64,000 nucleotides of DNA from Eunapius fragilis. Its lineage: Eukaryota > Porifera > Demospongiae > Spongillida > Spongillidae. This document shows positions 11,315-21,729 of the stretch, piece after piece (position 1 is the stretch's first letter; every line of letters starts with the position of its first letter). The DNA lies in NCBI GenBank assembly GCA_963681505.1, contig OY811978.1, forward strand, positions 3,604,917 to 3,668,916. The letters are read 5' to 3'. A model generated the notes under the pieces. That model was not told where the DNA came from. It was given only the letters and a program-made list of their open reading frames with translations, and did not search any database. The translations under genes were made by a program, and so were the position numbers.

Positions 11315-12361
11315 AGCTCTCTACCACGTGCGTTTATAGCGATATATAACGAGCGGACAAAAAATTTCAGTAACGGACAAAAAGTTTTTTGACCTAGGAT
11401 AATAATTTTCAGGCGGACAAAATTTTTCGTGACAGACCCATAGCACCAAGGTACCATGGTATGAGCTCTGAGAAAATGTAGCAATTCATCCAATACTGCC
11501 TGTAGACAACATTTCACATATCAACTTTGAAGAAAAAAAAATCCTCATCCATCCAGTGCTCTTCAATGCATCTCCTGACACCATGTGCGATCTTCTCTGC
11601 ACCTGACCGACATGCAACACCCAGTTGCGAGGGCTGGAAAAACTCAGCTGCCTTGTCTATTAACAAGGCGCACGCACATTTCCCTGCAAGTCTCCTCAAT
11701 GTTTCCCCCACAGCTATTGGTCTAATATTAGGTGGGCAACCCTCCTTTATTTTATTGAGGGCAATAAACTGGCCCCAGCCAAGAAATGTGACACAGATGT
11801 AGGGCTTTTCCTGCTAAAAGGATGTTAATTACTTGCCTAAGAGAGGAGGAGATGGGAGTGGGAAGAGGAGTGCTGACCACATCAAGGAGGTGTTGCACCC
11901 TGAGTCCTGAGGGACCAGCTGCAGTGTCTTTGGGGAAGGAACGCAAAGTTGATATGATGTTGAAGTCCGGCTCCAAAGAAACAGGTGCTGTGTGGGCAAC
12001 AGGAGTCACTGGTGTGGGACAGCTGGGATGCTTGTCTTTCAACAGCTGCTATGTATGATCGCTGTGTTTGGGGCGATACCGCTAGATTGCAAGATGCGGC
12101 AAGCTTTCCCCCACATGCCAGATCTGCCTAGTGACACAGCTTGGTCAATTGTTTTAGTGCGCTGGTTGATAGATGTACTGCAAGCACTCCTTACCCGGCT
12201 TCTTGCCAAATCCCAGAGGTTACCCAATTTATTATCCGACCACATGCTGCAAAGAATATCAACTGGGAGAGGCTTGTCGTGGCATCCCTTACGTCGGAGG
12301 AGTGGAAGGACACACTTTGGGAGCATAAACAGCTTAAGCCGTGCCACCTATGTGTTCTCTA

Positions 12362-12605
12362 GGCAGTACGGTATGGCGCCGAAGGCGCCTCGTTCAAAGC
12401 AAGATGGCGTTTATTAAGGAGAGGGGAGTTAGTAAGTTTCAATGAAGAGTGTCGGGAGGGAGGGACGGGTGCAATTTGAGTGCGGATTCGGAGAGGGGGT
12501 GAAAAGTTGGGTCGGCATAGCGGGCCTTCGGCCCCCCCTACCCTGCCCTAAGCCCTAATTTTCCTCCTTCTCACTCACAGTCCTTCGGACTGTTTGTATA
12601 AGGAT
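12362..12605. repeat. GC-rich insert with three small hairpins
   Basis: This block breaks the retrotransposon ORF. It contains GGCGCCGAAGGCGCC at 12375-12389, GGGCCTTCGGCCC at 12532-12544 and CAGTCCTTCGGACTG at 12578-12592. The last two are perfect stems closed by TTCG. Base composition differs from the flanks. Insert boundaries are approximate and no target duplication was found. Confidence 0.5.
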
Positions 12606-13414
12606 GACACAATTCAAGGCTGATGACAAGGATTGCGCAAAGGCAAGTCAGGACTTTCTTGGGACAAAACGCAAGGTGGGCTGATTGAGAAGACACACAT
12701 CCTCGAAAGTAGGAACACCTGGTTCAGGTTGGATAAGAGGTGCCCCAACAGGATTTGGTGGCAATGGATGTGTGAAGTCTGGGACTGAAGAAGCCACTCC
12801 CCCTCCCCCCCATCCCCCCATTACACTTCTTGGAATGGGAAGACTGCCTTGTGTTGGAGACTAGCTGGAAGCAGATACGGCAGACATAGAGATTCTGCTC
12901 ATCAAGCCATGTGCTTGGGACTTCGGGAATACACCCTGTGCATGGAGCGTCATGTGCGATTTCCACATTGAGAGGGCAATGAACTCCGAGCATCCTTCAA
13001 CAACACAGCATTGTCTGCGTCGCTGCCTGGTGGCTCCCATGGTCTGGGGACCAGGATGATTTAGAACAGTGATTGGTGGTTGATTAAAGTCACCGGGAGT
13101 GAGGTATGTGCAGAGATAATATCTCTGGGTATGTGGGAGCTGTGCATAGGCGGCGGAGACGGGGGGGGGGGGAAGTATCATTCCACCCCCCCCCCCCCCC
13201 CCAAGATTTTTGGTTACAGACGATACAGGCAGGTACATAAAGGAGTCTGTTTTATTACATACGTCGACACAAGTGACAGTCAGTAATCGTTAAGTTCGGT
13301 GAGCACCTTGCATCATTTCAGTTCCACTTGTGGCACGAGTTAATAGATTCTAATTAACGGTATCCGTCCACTGGCACGTGAAGTAAACTTGAACGCTTGT
13401 TGCAGTCCGTCAAA

Positions 13415-13441
13415 CCATAGATATTACTCTAATATCTATGG
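13415..13441. mobile_element. 27-bp palindromic micro-insertion with TSD TCAAA
   Basis: CCATAGATATT...AATATCTATGG is a palindrome with a 5-bp spacer, flanked on both sides by TCAAA (13410-13414 and 13442-13446). The ends match the TIR of the 823-bp element at 54175. Confidence 0.7.
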
Positions 13442-13584
13442 TCAAACAGCATCCATCGGCATCCTCAGCTAGTTCGATTTAATCGATCCTCTGAAGTTAT
13501 ATAGCTAATCAGCATACCACGGCCTACTCCTCCTAAAGAGAGAGAGAGAGGGATGAAACGTCAGCAGGACAGCAGCTAATGAGA

Positions 13585-13739
13585 AGTGGCGGATCCGGGG
13601 GGGGGAGGGGGGGGGCACGTGCTCCCTCCCTCACCCAACCCTTTCGGTGAACACGCCCATTTCTCACTTCATTATCACTTTTCATTGTTGGTGCCCCCCC
13701 CCCCCTTTCAAAATTCGAAATTCCTGGATCCGCCCCTGG
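13585..13739. mobile_element. GGCGGATCC...GGATCCGCC MITE
   Basis: The left end GTGGCGGATCCGGG and the right end CCTGGATCCGCCCCTG are inverted. The interior has long G and C runs. It belongs to the family at 14221 and 33519, and a fragment lies at 59075-59175. Confidence 0.7.
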
Positions 13740-13875
13740 AAGACATATTTTGGAGTATTTCCGTAATTGAATCTTGTACATCGAAGCGCGGAGCGTAATG
13801 AAATTAGATAGAGGGGGAAAAATCGACATGAAAAAGTAAGATACCCCTCCCCCCACAGTTAGCCACTACTTTTCT

Positions 13876-14593
13876 TTAGCTTCCGCGCCGCCTATGACTG
13901 TGAGGTGGGCTGTGAATGAGATACGCTAAGCCCCTTGGTGATTCACAGTCTTGAGATCTCCCACGCCGAGGGTGAATGTTAAGCAGCTGCTGTGGGCTAC
14001 CAATGAGTTGCGGCTGCGTCTGAGTCGGGGATGATGACTGTGATTTTCTGGAGTCCTGCTCCACCGATGATGATCGAGCGGTCGGTGGCGAATGACTAGA
14101 AGGTAAGAATAAAGGCATCAAGGCACATGCCTGGATCACAGTACTTGAAGGCAGCGTCTGCGACTCGTCTTGGGTACCAGAAAGCAGCGTGTTACTGCAT
14201 CGTCCATGTTTCCCTGCTGACAGGGGCGGATCCAGGATTTCAGAAAAGGGGTAATTAATTTCATGAAGCGGGGGTCTGGGGCGGAGCCCCAGCCGCCAAC
14301 GCTTTTTTATTATATCATGCGCACAACACTACATAACGTCATGATACTGCCTTGCCGTTTGTTTGCTCGCAGAGCTGCAGTTGTATTACGAATTTCAGCC
14401 ATCTTTACTTCGCAATAATTCTTAATTGTTACTAATGATAATTATTCATTACGGGTTTGAAAGGGGGTTGCAACGCCCCCAACCCCCCCCCCCCCCTGGA
14501 TCCGCCTCTGCCTGCATGACAACTCAAACATGGCCGGTTCTGCTTCACGCATTCGCAGGATCTACAGCGAGCGTGCACGCCATTGCAAGGCAT
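13876..14593 (-). pseudogene. Cys-rich then Ser/Pro/Gln-rich ORF, split by a MITE
   Basis: From the ATG at 14591-14593 the minus strand encodes MPCNGVHARCRSCECV, then CLSCHAG. It is interrupted at 14510-14221 by a hAT-like MITE and continues in the same frame as KHGRCSN, followed by a low-complexity Ser/Pro/Gln tail to the stop at 13876. With the MITE removed the protein would be about 140 residues. The short CxxC-rich N-terminus resembles small proteins at the start of transposon gene sets in marine invertebrates; that link is from memory. No enzyme domain is visible, and a downstream partner was not found because the ORF ends close to other repeats. Confidence 0.6.
14221..14510. mobile_element. 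hAT-like MITE (CAGGGGCGGATCCAGG ends)
   Basis: The left end CAGGGGCGGATCCAGG and the right end CCTGGATCCGCCTCTG form 16-bp inverted ends. The flanks CCTGCTGA and CCTGCATGA are an 8-bp duplication differing by one base. It contains the hairpin GGGGCGGAGCCCC. The CAG...CTG ends and roughly 8-bp duplication suit hAT. Confidence 0.8.
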
Positions 14594-14720
14594 TTTCTAG
14601 TGGCATGTTGACTATCGCCATGCCTCAAGTGGTTAACACCGGATGCAACTAGCGCATGTTATACACCTGGTTATTGTGTCCTGACAAGGCTAAAACTTTA
14701 GTCTTTAGGGACATATCACA

Positions 14721-14851
14721 CCCAGCAAAAAGTTCTTGGGCAAGATTCTTGCCAAGATCTTGGCCAGAACTTGGCCGGCATAATCTTGGCATCTTGGGTA
14801 AGTTGGTCAAGATCTTGGGCAGGAATCTTGTCCCAAGAACTTTTTGCTGGG
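14721..14851. mobile_element. Fold-back MITE, CCCAGCAAAAAGTTCTTGGG ends
   Basis: Inverted ends of about 32 bp (CCCAGCAAAAAGTTCTTGGG at left, its reverse complement at right) surround AAGATCTTGG-type internal repeats. ACA flanks both sides. It is related to the larger fold-back at 41514-41900. Confidence 0.8.
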
Positions 14852-14859
14852 ACAGGCTA

Positions 14860-15905
14860 AGTGTTGCTTCTATATACGGACTCGTGCTGTTTCAACTCGC
14901 TGCGATTTAGGCGCTATACTATGATCAATGTATCGATCGATTGGTAATACTGCTCGCTGAAAATTGCTATCATTAAACATGCAAGTAACCAAGAGGGAGT
15001 ATTCTGTGACATGTGTCTAAAGCGCAAGGATTGTCCCAGGAAACTGAAGGGTCCCTTCTGTCTCTATGACGTAACAATTACAAATTACAGGTACGAGCTA
15101 AAATCATGCCTGGGGGTCACATAGTAGCTTGCCTCACAGTACAAATTTTCTTTGTAATACGGAGGAAGAAAGCTTTACCATAATTCATGTATTTTCTCTC
15201 ATAATCAATTACAATTGTAAATAATTACCAAATACCGTATATGCCATGTTTATGTACAAATAGATGGAATAGATGGGGCGATGCCCAATTCCATTGTCTG
15301 GGAACGACGTTTCTGCTGGGTTCAGAGGTCAAGGGTTATATAACCTGATTTTATCACTTACTCGCCGGAAAAAGAGTATAATTATAAATCGACCCGCTGT
15401 CTTTGACGACGTAGCGTGCGGCTGCGTGCCTCAACCACAAGACCTGCTAATGTAGAAACAACATCCAAAGGATCATTTTATCGTATACTATGCAAACATC
15501 GATGCAAAACCCACTAGCGACAACATTTTGTTTGAAGCAGTTGCTCACTTTATGTTGATTTTGGTATCAAAATTTCATGGACCGCGTGTTTAAAATCTGT
15601 GAGGTTTTATGTACAAAACCTCACATTCACCAGTATTTATTATGACACCATTACTATATGTAGTGGATGGTTGAGATGTTCCCGGCCATTATAGTATTAT
15701 AATCTTGACTTGTCTCTTGTGGAGGTTAATGCCAATGCATGCGACGCTTAAATATTACGTAGCGATGCGTAGTCCTGCATACCATACATCTACAATTCTA
15801 ATCAATTTCCATTTAGGGTTTTAACGTAATAATAACTTGCATTGCAGAATTACTAATACAAATGTACTGGGCAATTTAAATAATAGCAATGCATGCAGCT
15901 CCTAA
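14860..15905. other. Intergenic, no gene recognised
   Basis: 3' flank of oxidase copy 1. A short open stretch at 15273-15455 shows nothing recognisable. 15572-15594 (ATTTCATGGACCGCGTG) matches in reverse the end of the TTAA fold-back family. Confidence 0.5.
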
Positions 15906-15910
15906 TAGTA

Positions 15911-18121
15911 TCAGCAAAACTTCACAGCTAACATGCAGGCTCCTAACATTATTGCAGCACTTGAAACAGGAATCAATCCAGCATTCCTAAACCCATTGAA
16001 CTTTCCACATTGTTGATGCTCAAGTTCATCAGGGAGGTCTTTTCTTTGTTGATCAGGAAGTTCATTAATGAGCACAGACATTCCTTCGACTTGGTGTGGC
16101 TCTAAGTGGCAGTGCAAAAACCAGTAGCCAGGGTTGTTTGCAACAAATCGTATCCTCACATAACCACCGGCAGGGACAATAATTGTATCCTTTCTAATAG
16201 TTTTGTTGTTGAGAGTGATATTAGTAGATTGTGAGTAGGTAGTACTCCAAGTAGGATTTGTGCAACTGCGATCTGAATTGCAGGTAACATCACTGTTATT
16301 TGCAATTACGTACCCCGTAGTTGAATTGTATGTTCCGTAATAGATACCAGCAACGTGAAAGCTGTGGCCATGAAGATGAATTGGATGTGCAAAGTTGTAC
16401 GCTTGTCCGACAGAGCTAAACACCATCTCTACAGTGGAGTCTTTTGTTGCAATATTGTAAATGTTAGTGCAGAAACATGATGTACGAGTGCAGTCCACAG
16501 ATCCACTTTGGCATACTTTTTCACCTTCTTGTGACCATCTGGGTTGGCTTTGCAATGGAAATGATGGAGGAACGAAATTTCTGCCATTCACAGCACTTCC
16601 CACACCCTCAAATCCAAAGTTCAGGATAATAGTACTGTCAGGTGATACTTTTGGCATTTCCTCTATGGGTGTTCCGTAAAGAAGGCGTAAAGAAGTAAGT
16701 TTCATGCAGGTGATATTGTAGCTTGGGTGGTAGTCCTGAAACAAACAGTTTATAGCAATACATTTACGTAAACCAGTTTTTCCACAGTTCAGGTTGTACT
16801 TTGCACTGATTTGACTGTAACTTGCTGAATTGGGCTGGTCTGTATTATCACCATAATGGAGAATAGCCTCAGCGGTGTGGCTCAGTGAAGGATACGGGGG
16901 TCCAGACACACTCAGATCGAACTCCAATGTCTCCGCTAACATCAGGTAGTCTTTTGTGCCCACTGCTTCGGATACACTTTTGGGTTTCAAGGCGAAGTCA
17001 TAGCGTTCTCCTCCATGGATGATGATGTAATCAACCTCCACTGGTTCAATCAGGTATCCATCAACTGCCATTAACGTCAGGTTGTGACCCGAAATAGAGA
17101 ACCTGTATGGGAAGAGGCTCTGCGCTCCTATCATTCTAAATCGATAGTACATCGGATTGGCCAGCGAATTATCCCCATATGCAACATTGAATACACTCAG
17201 CCTTGACATGGCGTACGGAACATCCGGGTGTCGTCCTAGCCCATTTATTATACCTGACCAGTATGGTATGGTCCCGACAAGGGTATTGTCAGCTCCAAGC
17301 TTTACCCAGTCTGATCCCACTGTTGGAACCACTCCATACGGTACCGATGGGAAAAATCCAATTTTACTCCTCAGTCGGGTGTATAGAACATCTGACTGTT
17401 CCAATTGCCAGTCAAGGAAAGACAAGATGTGCTCTTGTGTGTTTATGTTAAGTCGTGGCTTGTCGTTGACTTCTTTAACAATGAGTGCTCCGAAGACGCC
17501 CTCTGTTCTCTGTGCGCCACTGTGTGAATGGTACCAGAAGGTGCCAGACGGATTGGCTGTAAAACTGTAAGTGAAATCTGCATCTGGAATGATAGGGCAG
17601 TGTGAAACTCCTGCCACGCCGTCCATCCACGGAGTATTGTGCTGATGCATCCCATGCCAGTGGATGGAGATGCTGTCGCTGTGTAAGGAGTTTGTGACTT
17701 TCACAACTACAGTTTGGTTATAATGTACTATGAGGTTGGGACCGGGGATGAGGCCGTTCACAGCGAGGTATGTACGGTAGGTCTTTCCGTCAACTGTCAT
17801 TGGAATGGTACAACTATGGTTTCCAAAAGCCTCATTTGCAATATTGGAACATCTACCATGCCCTGCAACATTGATGTTAGTTGGAACGAGTTGTCCACTA
17901 GTTGAGTTAAAATAGTAGATGCCACCCCATGCCCCACGTTGAAGGCCTGACATCCCAGGCACTGCATTCAGTTCATAGCTTGTAAAGGTTGGAAGAGCTT
18001 CTATCACAATGCTGAAACTGCACACTTTTGCACTGCTGTCACAAACACAGTCTTTCATTTGGTAGTCACAGCGCTGAGCCTTCACCAGCTTTGGTGCAAG
18101 CAAAATGTGCATCACCATCAT
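15911..18121 (-). CDS. Laccase-like multicopper oxidase, copy 1
   Basis: Intronless ORF of about 736 residues from the ATG pair at 18116-18121. The open frame extends to 18427 only through a tetranucleotide repeat and another element, so I prefer the Met before the signal peptide MMVMHILLAPKLVKAQ. After a Cys-rich N-terminal stretch come three cupredoxin domains with all copper ligands: HWHGMHQHNTPWMDG, WYHSHSG, HPIHLHGHSFHV and HCHLEPHQVEGM (the type 1 Cys and its axial Met). Such enzymes oxidise phenols, amines or metal ions and reduce oxygen to water. Many N-x-S/T sites and a hydrophobic C-terminal tail suggest a secreted, membrane- or GPI-anchored glycoprotein. Substrate is unknown. A close, inverted paralogue lies at 61060-63306. 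Confidence 0.93.
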   Translation of the reverse strand: MMVMHILLAPKLVKAQRCDYQMKDCVCDSSAKVCSFSIVIEALPTFTSYELNAVPGMSGLQRGAWGGIYYFNSTSGQLVPTNINVAGHGRCSNIANEAFGNHSCTIPMTVDGKTYRTYLAVNGLIPGPNLIVHYNQTVVVKVTNSLHSDSISIHWHGMHQHNTPWMDGVAGVSHCPIIPDADFTYSFTANPSGTFWYHSHSGAQRTEGVFGALIVKEVNDKPRLNINTQEHILSFLDWQLEQSDVLYTRLRSKIGFFPSVPYGVVPTVGSDWVKLGADNTLVGTIPYWSGIINGLGRHPDVPYAMSRLSVFNVAYGDNSLANPMYYRFRMIGAQSLFPYRFSISGHNLTLMAVDGYLIEPVEVDYIIIHGGERYDFALKPKSVSEAVGTKDYLMLAETLEFDLSVSGPPYPSLSHTAEAILHYGDNTDQPNSASYSQISAKYNLNCGKTGLRKCIAINCLFQDYHPSYNITCMKLTSLRLLYGTPIEEMPKVSPDSTIILNFGFEGVGSAVNGRNFVPPSFPLQSQPRWSQEGEKVCQSGSVDCTRTSCFCTNIYNIATKDSTVEMVFSSVGQAYNFAHPIHLHGHSFHVAGIYYGTYNSTTGYVIANNSDVTCNSDRSCTNPTWSTTYSQSTNITLNNKTIRKDTIIVPAGGYVRIRFVANNPGYWFLHCHLEPHQVEGMSVLINELPDQQRKDLPDELEHQQCGKFNGFRNAGLIPVSSAAIMLGACMLAVKFC

Positions 18122-18141
18122 CAGAAGTACTACATCTGTGT

Positions 18142-18300
18142 GTATTAATGTGTGTGTATTAGTGTGTGTGTGTATGTAACGTATGTACGTATGCATGTAC
18201 GTATGTATGTACGTATGTACGTATGTACGTATGTATGTATGTATGTATGTATGTATGTATGTATGTATGTATGTATGTATGTATGTATGTATGTATGTAT
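18142..18300. repeat. (TATG)n microsatellite with TACG variants
   Basis: About 30 units of TATG/TACG upstream of oxidase copy 1 on its 5' side, preceded by a TG-rich stretch. The same repeat type precedes copy 2. Confidence 0.95.
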
Positions 18301-18380
18301 AAAACTCACACAGCTGTGAAGTACTGCACATACACCCCTGATATGAATAAGCCTGTTGTTTAAATGCGCGTACCTTCATA

Positions 18381-20249
18381 AGGCCATTCAAAATTGATAA
18401 GTTGTATCTTGGGCCCGACCAACCCAAAAAATTTTACTTGGTCAAAAAAATTTCAAAGTATACGGATACTTAGACACAGGACGAAGAATAAAATAACTGG
18501 CAACTAGTAGTGGTTTTGCATGGCCAGTGATAATATTATCCCTGGCATGCTGAGCGTAACGGTTTATAGAGGTGGTGTAGTTAATAGCACAGGAGAAGCA
18601 CCATAAAATGCGACTGGGGTGAAAACGTTTGTGCCCTGCTAGAGTGAAACTTAGGCATCAAATAGATCACTAAGCTCACAATCTCAGCAAGGTTTTTTCA
18701 TTTAAGTTGCAAAGGCAAATATTTTGCTGTCCGTCCCCAATTGCTATTTGTGCCAATCAGATGGCAAAACGCACAAATTTAGTCGTCCCAACTCCCAACC
18801 ACGTTGTCAAGAGGCAATGAACTATTTAAACAAGGTGGTGTCGGGGGGGGGGGGGGGGGCAAGAAAAACTGTACGGACCCCATCATCCAATATTGTAGAG
18901 TTTAAAGAGGGGAGTACGAATCTGCTTTCAAAATAAAAATTGGACTTAAAAGAAAAAAGATATAATGGTTTTTAAAAAGGTGCGTAGGGGGTACCAGGTG
19001 GTACCCCCTGCTAAAACTACATTTTAAGAAAAGTTCTCGTGTTTTTTTATCTTTTTTCTTTCACTTCGAATTTACATGGGAGTTGCATGATTCTATTTCT
19101 CTCACCTAAAGGACTTCACTGAGATCCCACATACAATCGCCAGACACTTGTGAAACAGGCAGCGAACGATTTAACATTTAACCCTCTCGTGGTAGTTACT
19201 AATTTGGTTTAACTATGGATTGTGATAGGTGTGGCAAGCGCTTAAAAAGCAACCATATTGTTAACGTACAACAGCATTATGAATCCGATTCATGCAAACG
19301 GAAGACCGCAGAGATGGACCTGCAGCAATCGCAGCCACCTGCAGAAAAGAGGCAGCGGCTCCTGTGCACGAGCGCTGCAAATGCTGAGGAACACGTTGCT
19401 TGCAATGAATCGGTTGCCTTTGCTTGCGAGGAATCTGTAGCGGAGCCGAACCAGAGGTTGCCTAAGCCGTTCTGTCGGGGGTATTTGCCAGATGTGCCTT
19501 CGCCCTTTGTCCAAAACTGGGCATTTGCAGCACACTGATTGCAGCAGCAGCAGCAGCAGCTTCCTTTCACTTTTGAGCAATCTGGGCTGAGGGCTCTGGT
19601 CTGTGAACGCTTTGTACCATATGGATATGCCTCTAGTGGTCCTTGCACCAGTCTTAAATATAATATCAAGCTGTGGAAAAAGGTTCAGTTGCCAATCCAT
19701 GCACCAACAGACCTGTTCCATGTCAAATATGCCTGAGCACAGCAGGGACTGTACGCCACTATGTGTGGAGCTACCACTACCTAGACCACATGCATTCAGT
19801 GCACCCAGGTCAAAAATTGACAGAGGAGGAGGTTGCCATCCACAAAGAGGAGTACCTAGGAGTACTGGGCAAAGAGTATGCAGCAAAGGAGCAGGAGAAG
19901 AGGCTAAAGATAGACCTCACCAGGTTGAAGGATGATGCTGCATCTATTGACAATTCTCTCTTTTTTGGAGCCGAGTTCTTGCAGGCGATGCTTAATGTTG
20001 TGATAAGGCATTATGTATTCATTGTAACGTGGTTTCTTCAGATCTAATTGTGGTTACGCGTGGGTGAGAAAGGGGCGTAGGGTGGTGGGTACCCTTTTAA
20101 GAAATCTGACGATGGCTGTTTAAGAAATATTCCTTGCCCCCCCCCCCCCTCCCTCGGGTGGTGTTGCACATTTATTTTTCTGCCAGACCTACCGACCCTA
20201 ATTTATTACAAGTTTGTCCGAGAAACCACTTATCAATTTCGAATGGCCT
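18381..20249. mobile_element. Decayed 1.87 kb TIR element
   Basis: AGGCCATTCAAAATTGATAA at 18381 is matched in reverse at 20230-20249 (TTATCAATTTCGAATGGCCT). The interior holds a 19-G run and the zinc-knuckle ORFs at 19215-20047. No clear target duplication was seen, so the superfamily is open. Confidence 0.6.
19215..20047 (+). pseudogene. Zinc-knuckle protein of a decayed element
   Basis: Three plus-strand open segments (19215-19538, 19539-19736, 19673-20047) join only with a stop or frame changes. The first starts MDCDRCGKRLKSNH with a later H and C, a BED/C2H2-like knuckle. Then come a polyQ stretch and VCERFVPYG. The third has CQICLSTAG...HYVWSYHYLDHMH, a second Cys2-His cluster, then an acidic/basic helical stretch. 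It was probably one DNA-binding protein encoded by the surrounding TIR element. I do not recognise a transposase core, and the rest may be lost. Confidence 0.45.
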
Positions 20250-20516
20250 AGTCGTCTGTAGGAGTGCAATGTTTCCTAAGTTCACAGAAGTGATCGGTTG
20301 CAGAGATATGATCAGTTAAACACGAGCCTTTTTTTTTTGGTGGGGGTAGAAGTTATATTACATAATGAACACAACAACAGTGATGTAAGTTACATAATTA
20401 CATAGTTATGACCATTTAAAATTACAACTGATTATGAGATCACAAAATGGTATCTGGGTATCGTTAAAAATAATGGGCGAATTGTCGATACTGATGATGA
20501 ATACCTAAGTACCACC

Positions 20517-20701
20517 CACTGCGCCACAGCATTTAGTATGCAGAGTTGTGCGGAGTCTGCATACCAACCATATGCAGATGAGTATTGTTTGAAGTGTTCA
20601 TATGCAGACGTCTGCATATGAACACTTCAATGATACCCGTCTGCATACGGTTGATATGCAGACTCTTCACAGCTCTGCATACTAAATGCTGTGGCGCAGT
20701 G
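20517..20701. mobile_element. 185-bp near-perfect palindrome
   Basis: CACTGCGCCACAGCATTTAG at the left is repeated in reverse complement at the right, and the arms stay paired to a centre at about 20609 (CAGACGTCTG). Possible 3-bp duplication ACC. Read as a fold-back MITE. Confidence 0.85.
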
Positions 20702-20754
20702 ACCGAATTAAGAAACATATTTCAAATAGAAAAATCTAACAGGTCAAATTTCAC

Positions 20755-21720
20755 TCAGTGACAGTGAAAATGGATCAATGGCACTACCTGTTAGGCTAGG
20801 TGGGCTTGGTATCATCACCCCAACAAAACTCTCTTCATTCCAGTAAGCCTCCCTCAACATTACACAGTCTCTCTGTGATCTGATTCTTAAAGCAGTCAAC
20901 AAACTACCAGTTATCATGGGCACTGGCCCAACAAGATGCAAAGAAACTTCTAGAGCAGCTCGTCACCAAGCAGAGAAAGACTACCATACACACCTCCAGA
21001 ACACATCCTCTACACAACTTAAGAGAATTTTGCAGGCATCAAGTGAAAAGGGGTCTATTGGCTGGCTTACTGCTCTCACATTAATTTCTCACAGTTTTGC
21101 TCTCCACAAAGGGGATATTCAAGATGTTCTTTGTCTGCATTTGGCTGGCAACTTACATCTCTACCTTTAGCCCGCATCTGTAGAGAACCATTCACCATGG
21201 AACACGTGCTAGCGTGGTGGAAATCCATCCATCCGTCACAATGAACTCTGTGACATCGCTGCCAACCTTCTGACTGAAGTGAGCAACAATGTTGGCATTG
21301 AACCTGTGCTACAGAAGCTATCAGGCAAACATCTAAACACAAAACATCTCATCTGATGACGCTCGACTTGACATTGTTGCGGAGAAATTTTTTTGGGTAA
21401 GTTAGGGTTTTCAATCCACGCCATGTTTATTTCCACTGTGCTACAACCACGCCAACCGGAACGGAAACAGGCATATGAAGAATGGATTTGCAAAATTGAG
21501 TTTGGTTCTTTTTGTCCATTAGTTTCTCAAACCACAGGCTGATTGAGATCTACTGCAAGTGTAGCATTCAAGAGACTGCATGACGTCACTGATAGCAGAC
21601 AAGTAGGAGCAGCTATATTGCAAAAATTATTCTGGCTTCGTTGCAAATAGACCTTCTCCCTCCCAAGATCAGCTGTCATGTGTCTTTGGGGTTCCCGCTC
21701 ATATCATAGGCCACAACGTC
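20755..21720 (+). pseudogene. C-terminal part of a second retrotransposon family
   Basis: Read across several frames: LPVRLGGLGI..P, then EKGSIGWLTAL...FALHKGDIQDVL, RHNELCDIAANLLTEV, VGIEPVLQ, a piece beginning ARLDIVA, and the end AVMCLWGSRS. This order (RT thumb, then a GGFP-RHNE zinc-knuckle region, then an LD..A...FDV nuclease-like block) marks the 3' half of a polyprotein family different from that at 6349-13040. At least four stops or frameshifts are present. It is 5'-truncated near the palindrome at 20517. Confidence 0.65.
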
Positions 21721-21729
21721 TTTTTGCAT

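Larger units (their letters stand above)
7992..11434 (-). mobile_element. Ginger-type DNA transposon with 4-bp TSD GACC
   Basis: Left end 7992 reads TGTCACACGAATTTTTGTCC; the right end, reverse-complemented from 11434, reads TGTCACGAAAAATTTTGTCC. Inner ends carry more TTTTTGTCC/TATCCTAGG repeats in inverted order. GACC stands at both 7988-7991 and 11435-11438. Removing 7992-11438 restores the reading frame of the host retrotransposon across CYGSHPM. The cargo is a multi-exon minus-strand gene encoding an H2C2-DDE-GPY/F integrase and an OTU domain. Ginger elements are known as DNA transposons with gypsy-related integrases, TGT-starting TIRs and 4-bp duplications, all matched here. Confidence 0.93.
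6349..13040 (-). mobile_element. Non-LTR retrotransposon with restriction-like endonuclease, copy A (interrupted)
   Basis: Read on the minus strand from about 13040 to the TAA at 6349. Without the insertion at 7992-11434 it is about 3.2 kb, a full ORF length. Visible in order: an N-terminal C2H2-like finger (CCVVEGCSEF...HMTLH), a second Cys pair (CRIC...), an LPKCVLP segment, an RT palm with GPSGLRVQHLLD and the catalytic Asp of KVDM, GVQQDDPLGP, YLDDG with the catalytic DD, a CPFC...HH...C zinc knuckle, and RPADIL...AALDIT, the spacing expected of a PD-(D/E)xK endonuclease. Several frameshifts and in-frame stops (one just before MCPFC) show that it is dead. The ORF order resembles R2/NeSL-type elements; the exact clade is unresolved. 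Confidence 0.85.

Noticed and set aside
8274..11434. LTR retrotransposon (gypsy) interpretation of the integrase region
   Set aside because: No LTRs, no protease, RT or RNase H; instead TIRs and a 4-bp duplication, and introns in the gene, which suit Ginger.
18124..18427. N-terminal extension of oxidase copy 1
   Set aside because: Runs through the TATG repeat and into a separate TIR element; the equivalent part of copy 2 is not homologous beyond the repeat.
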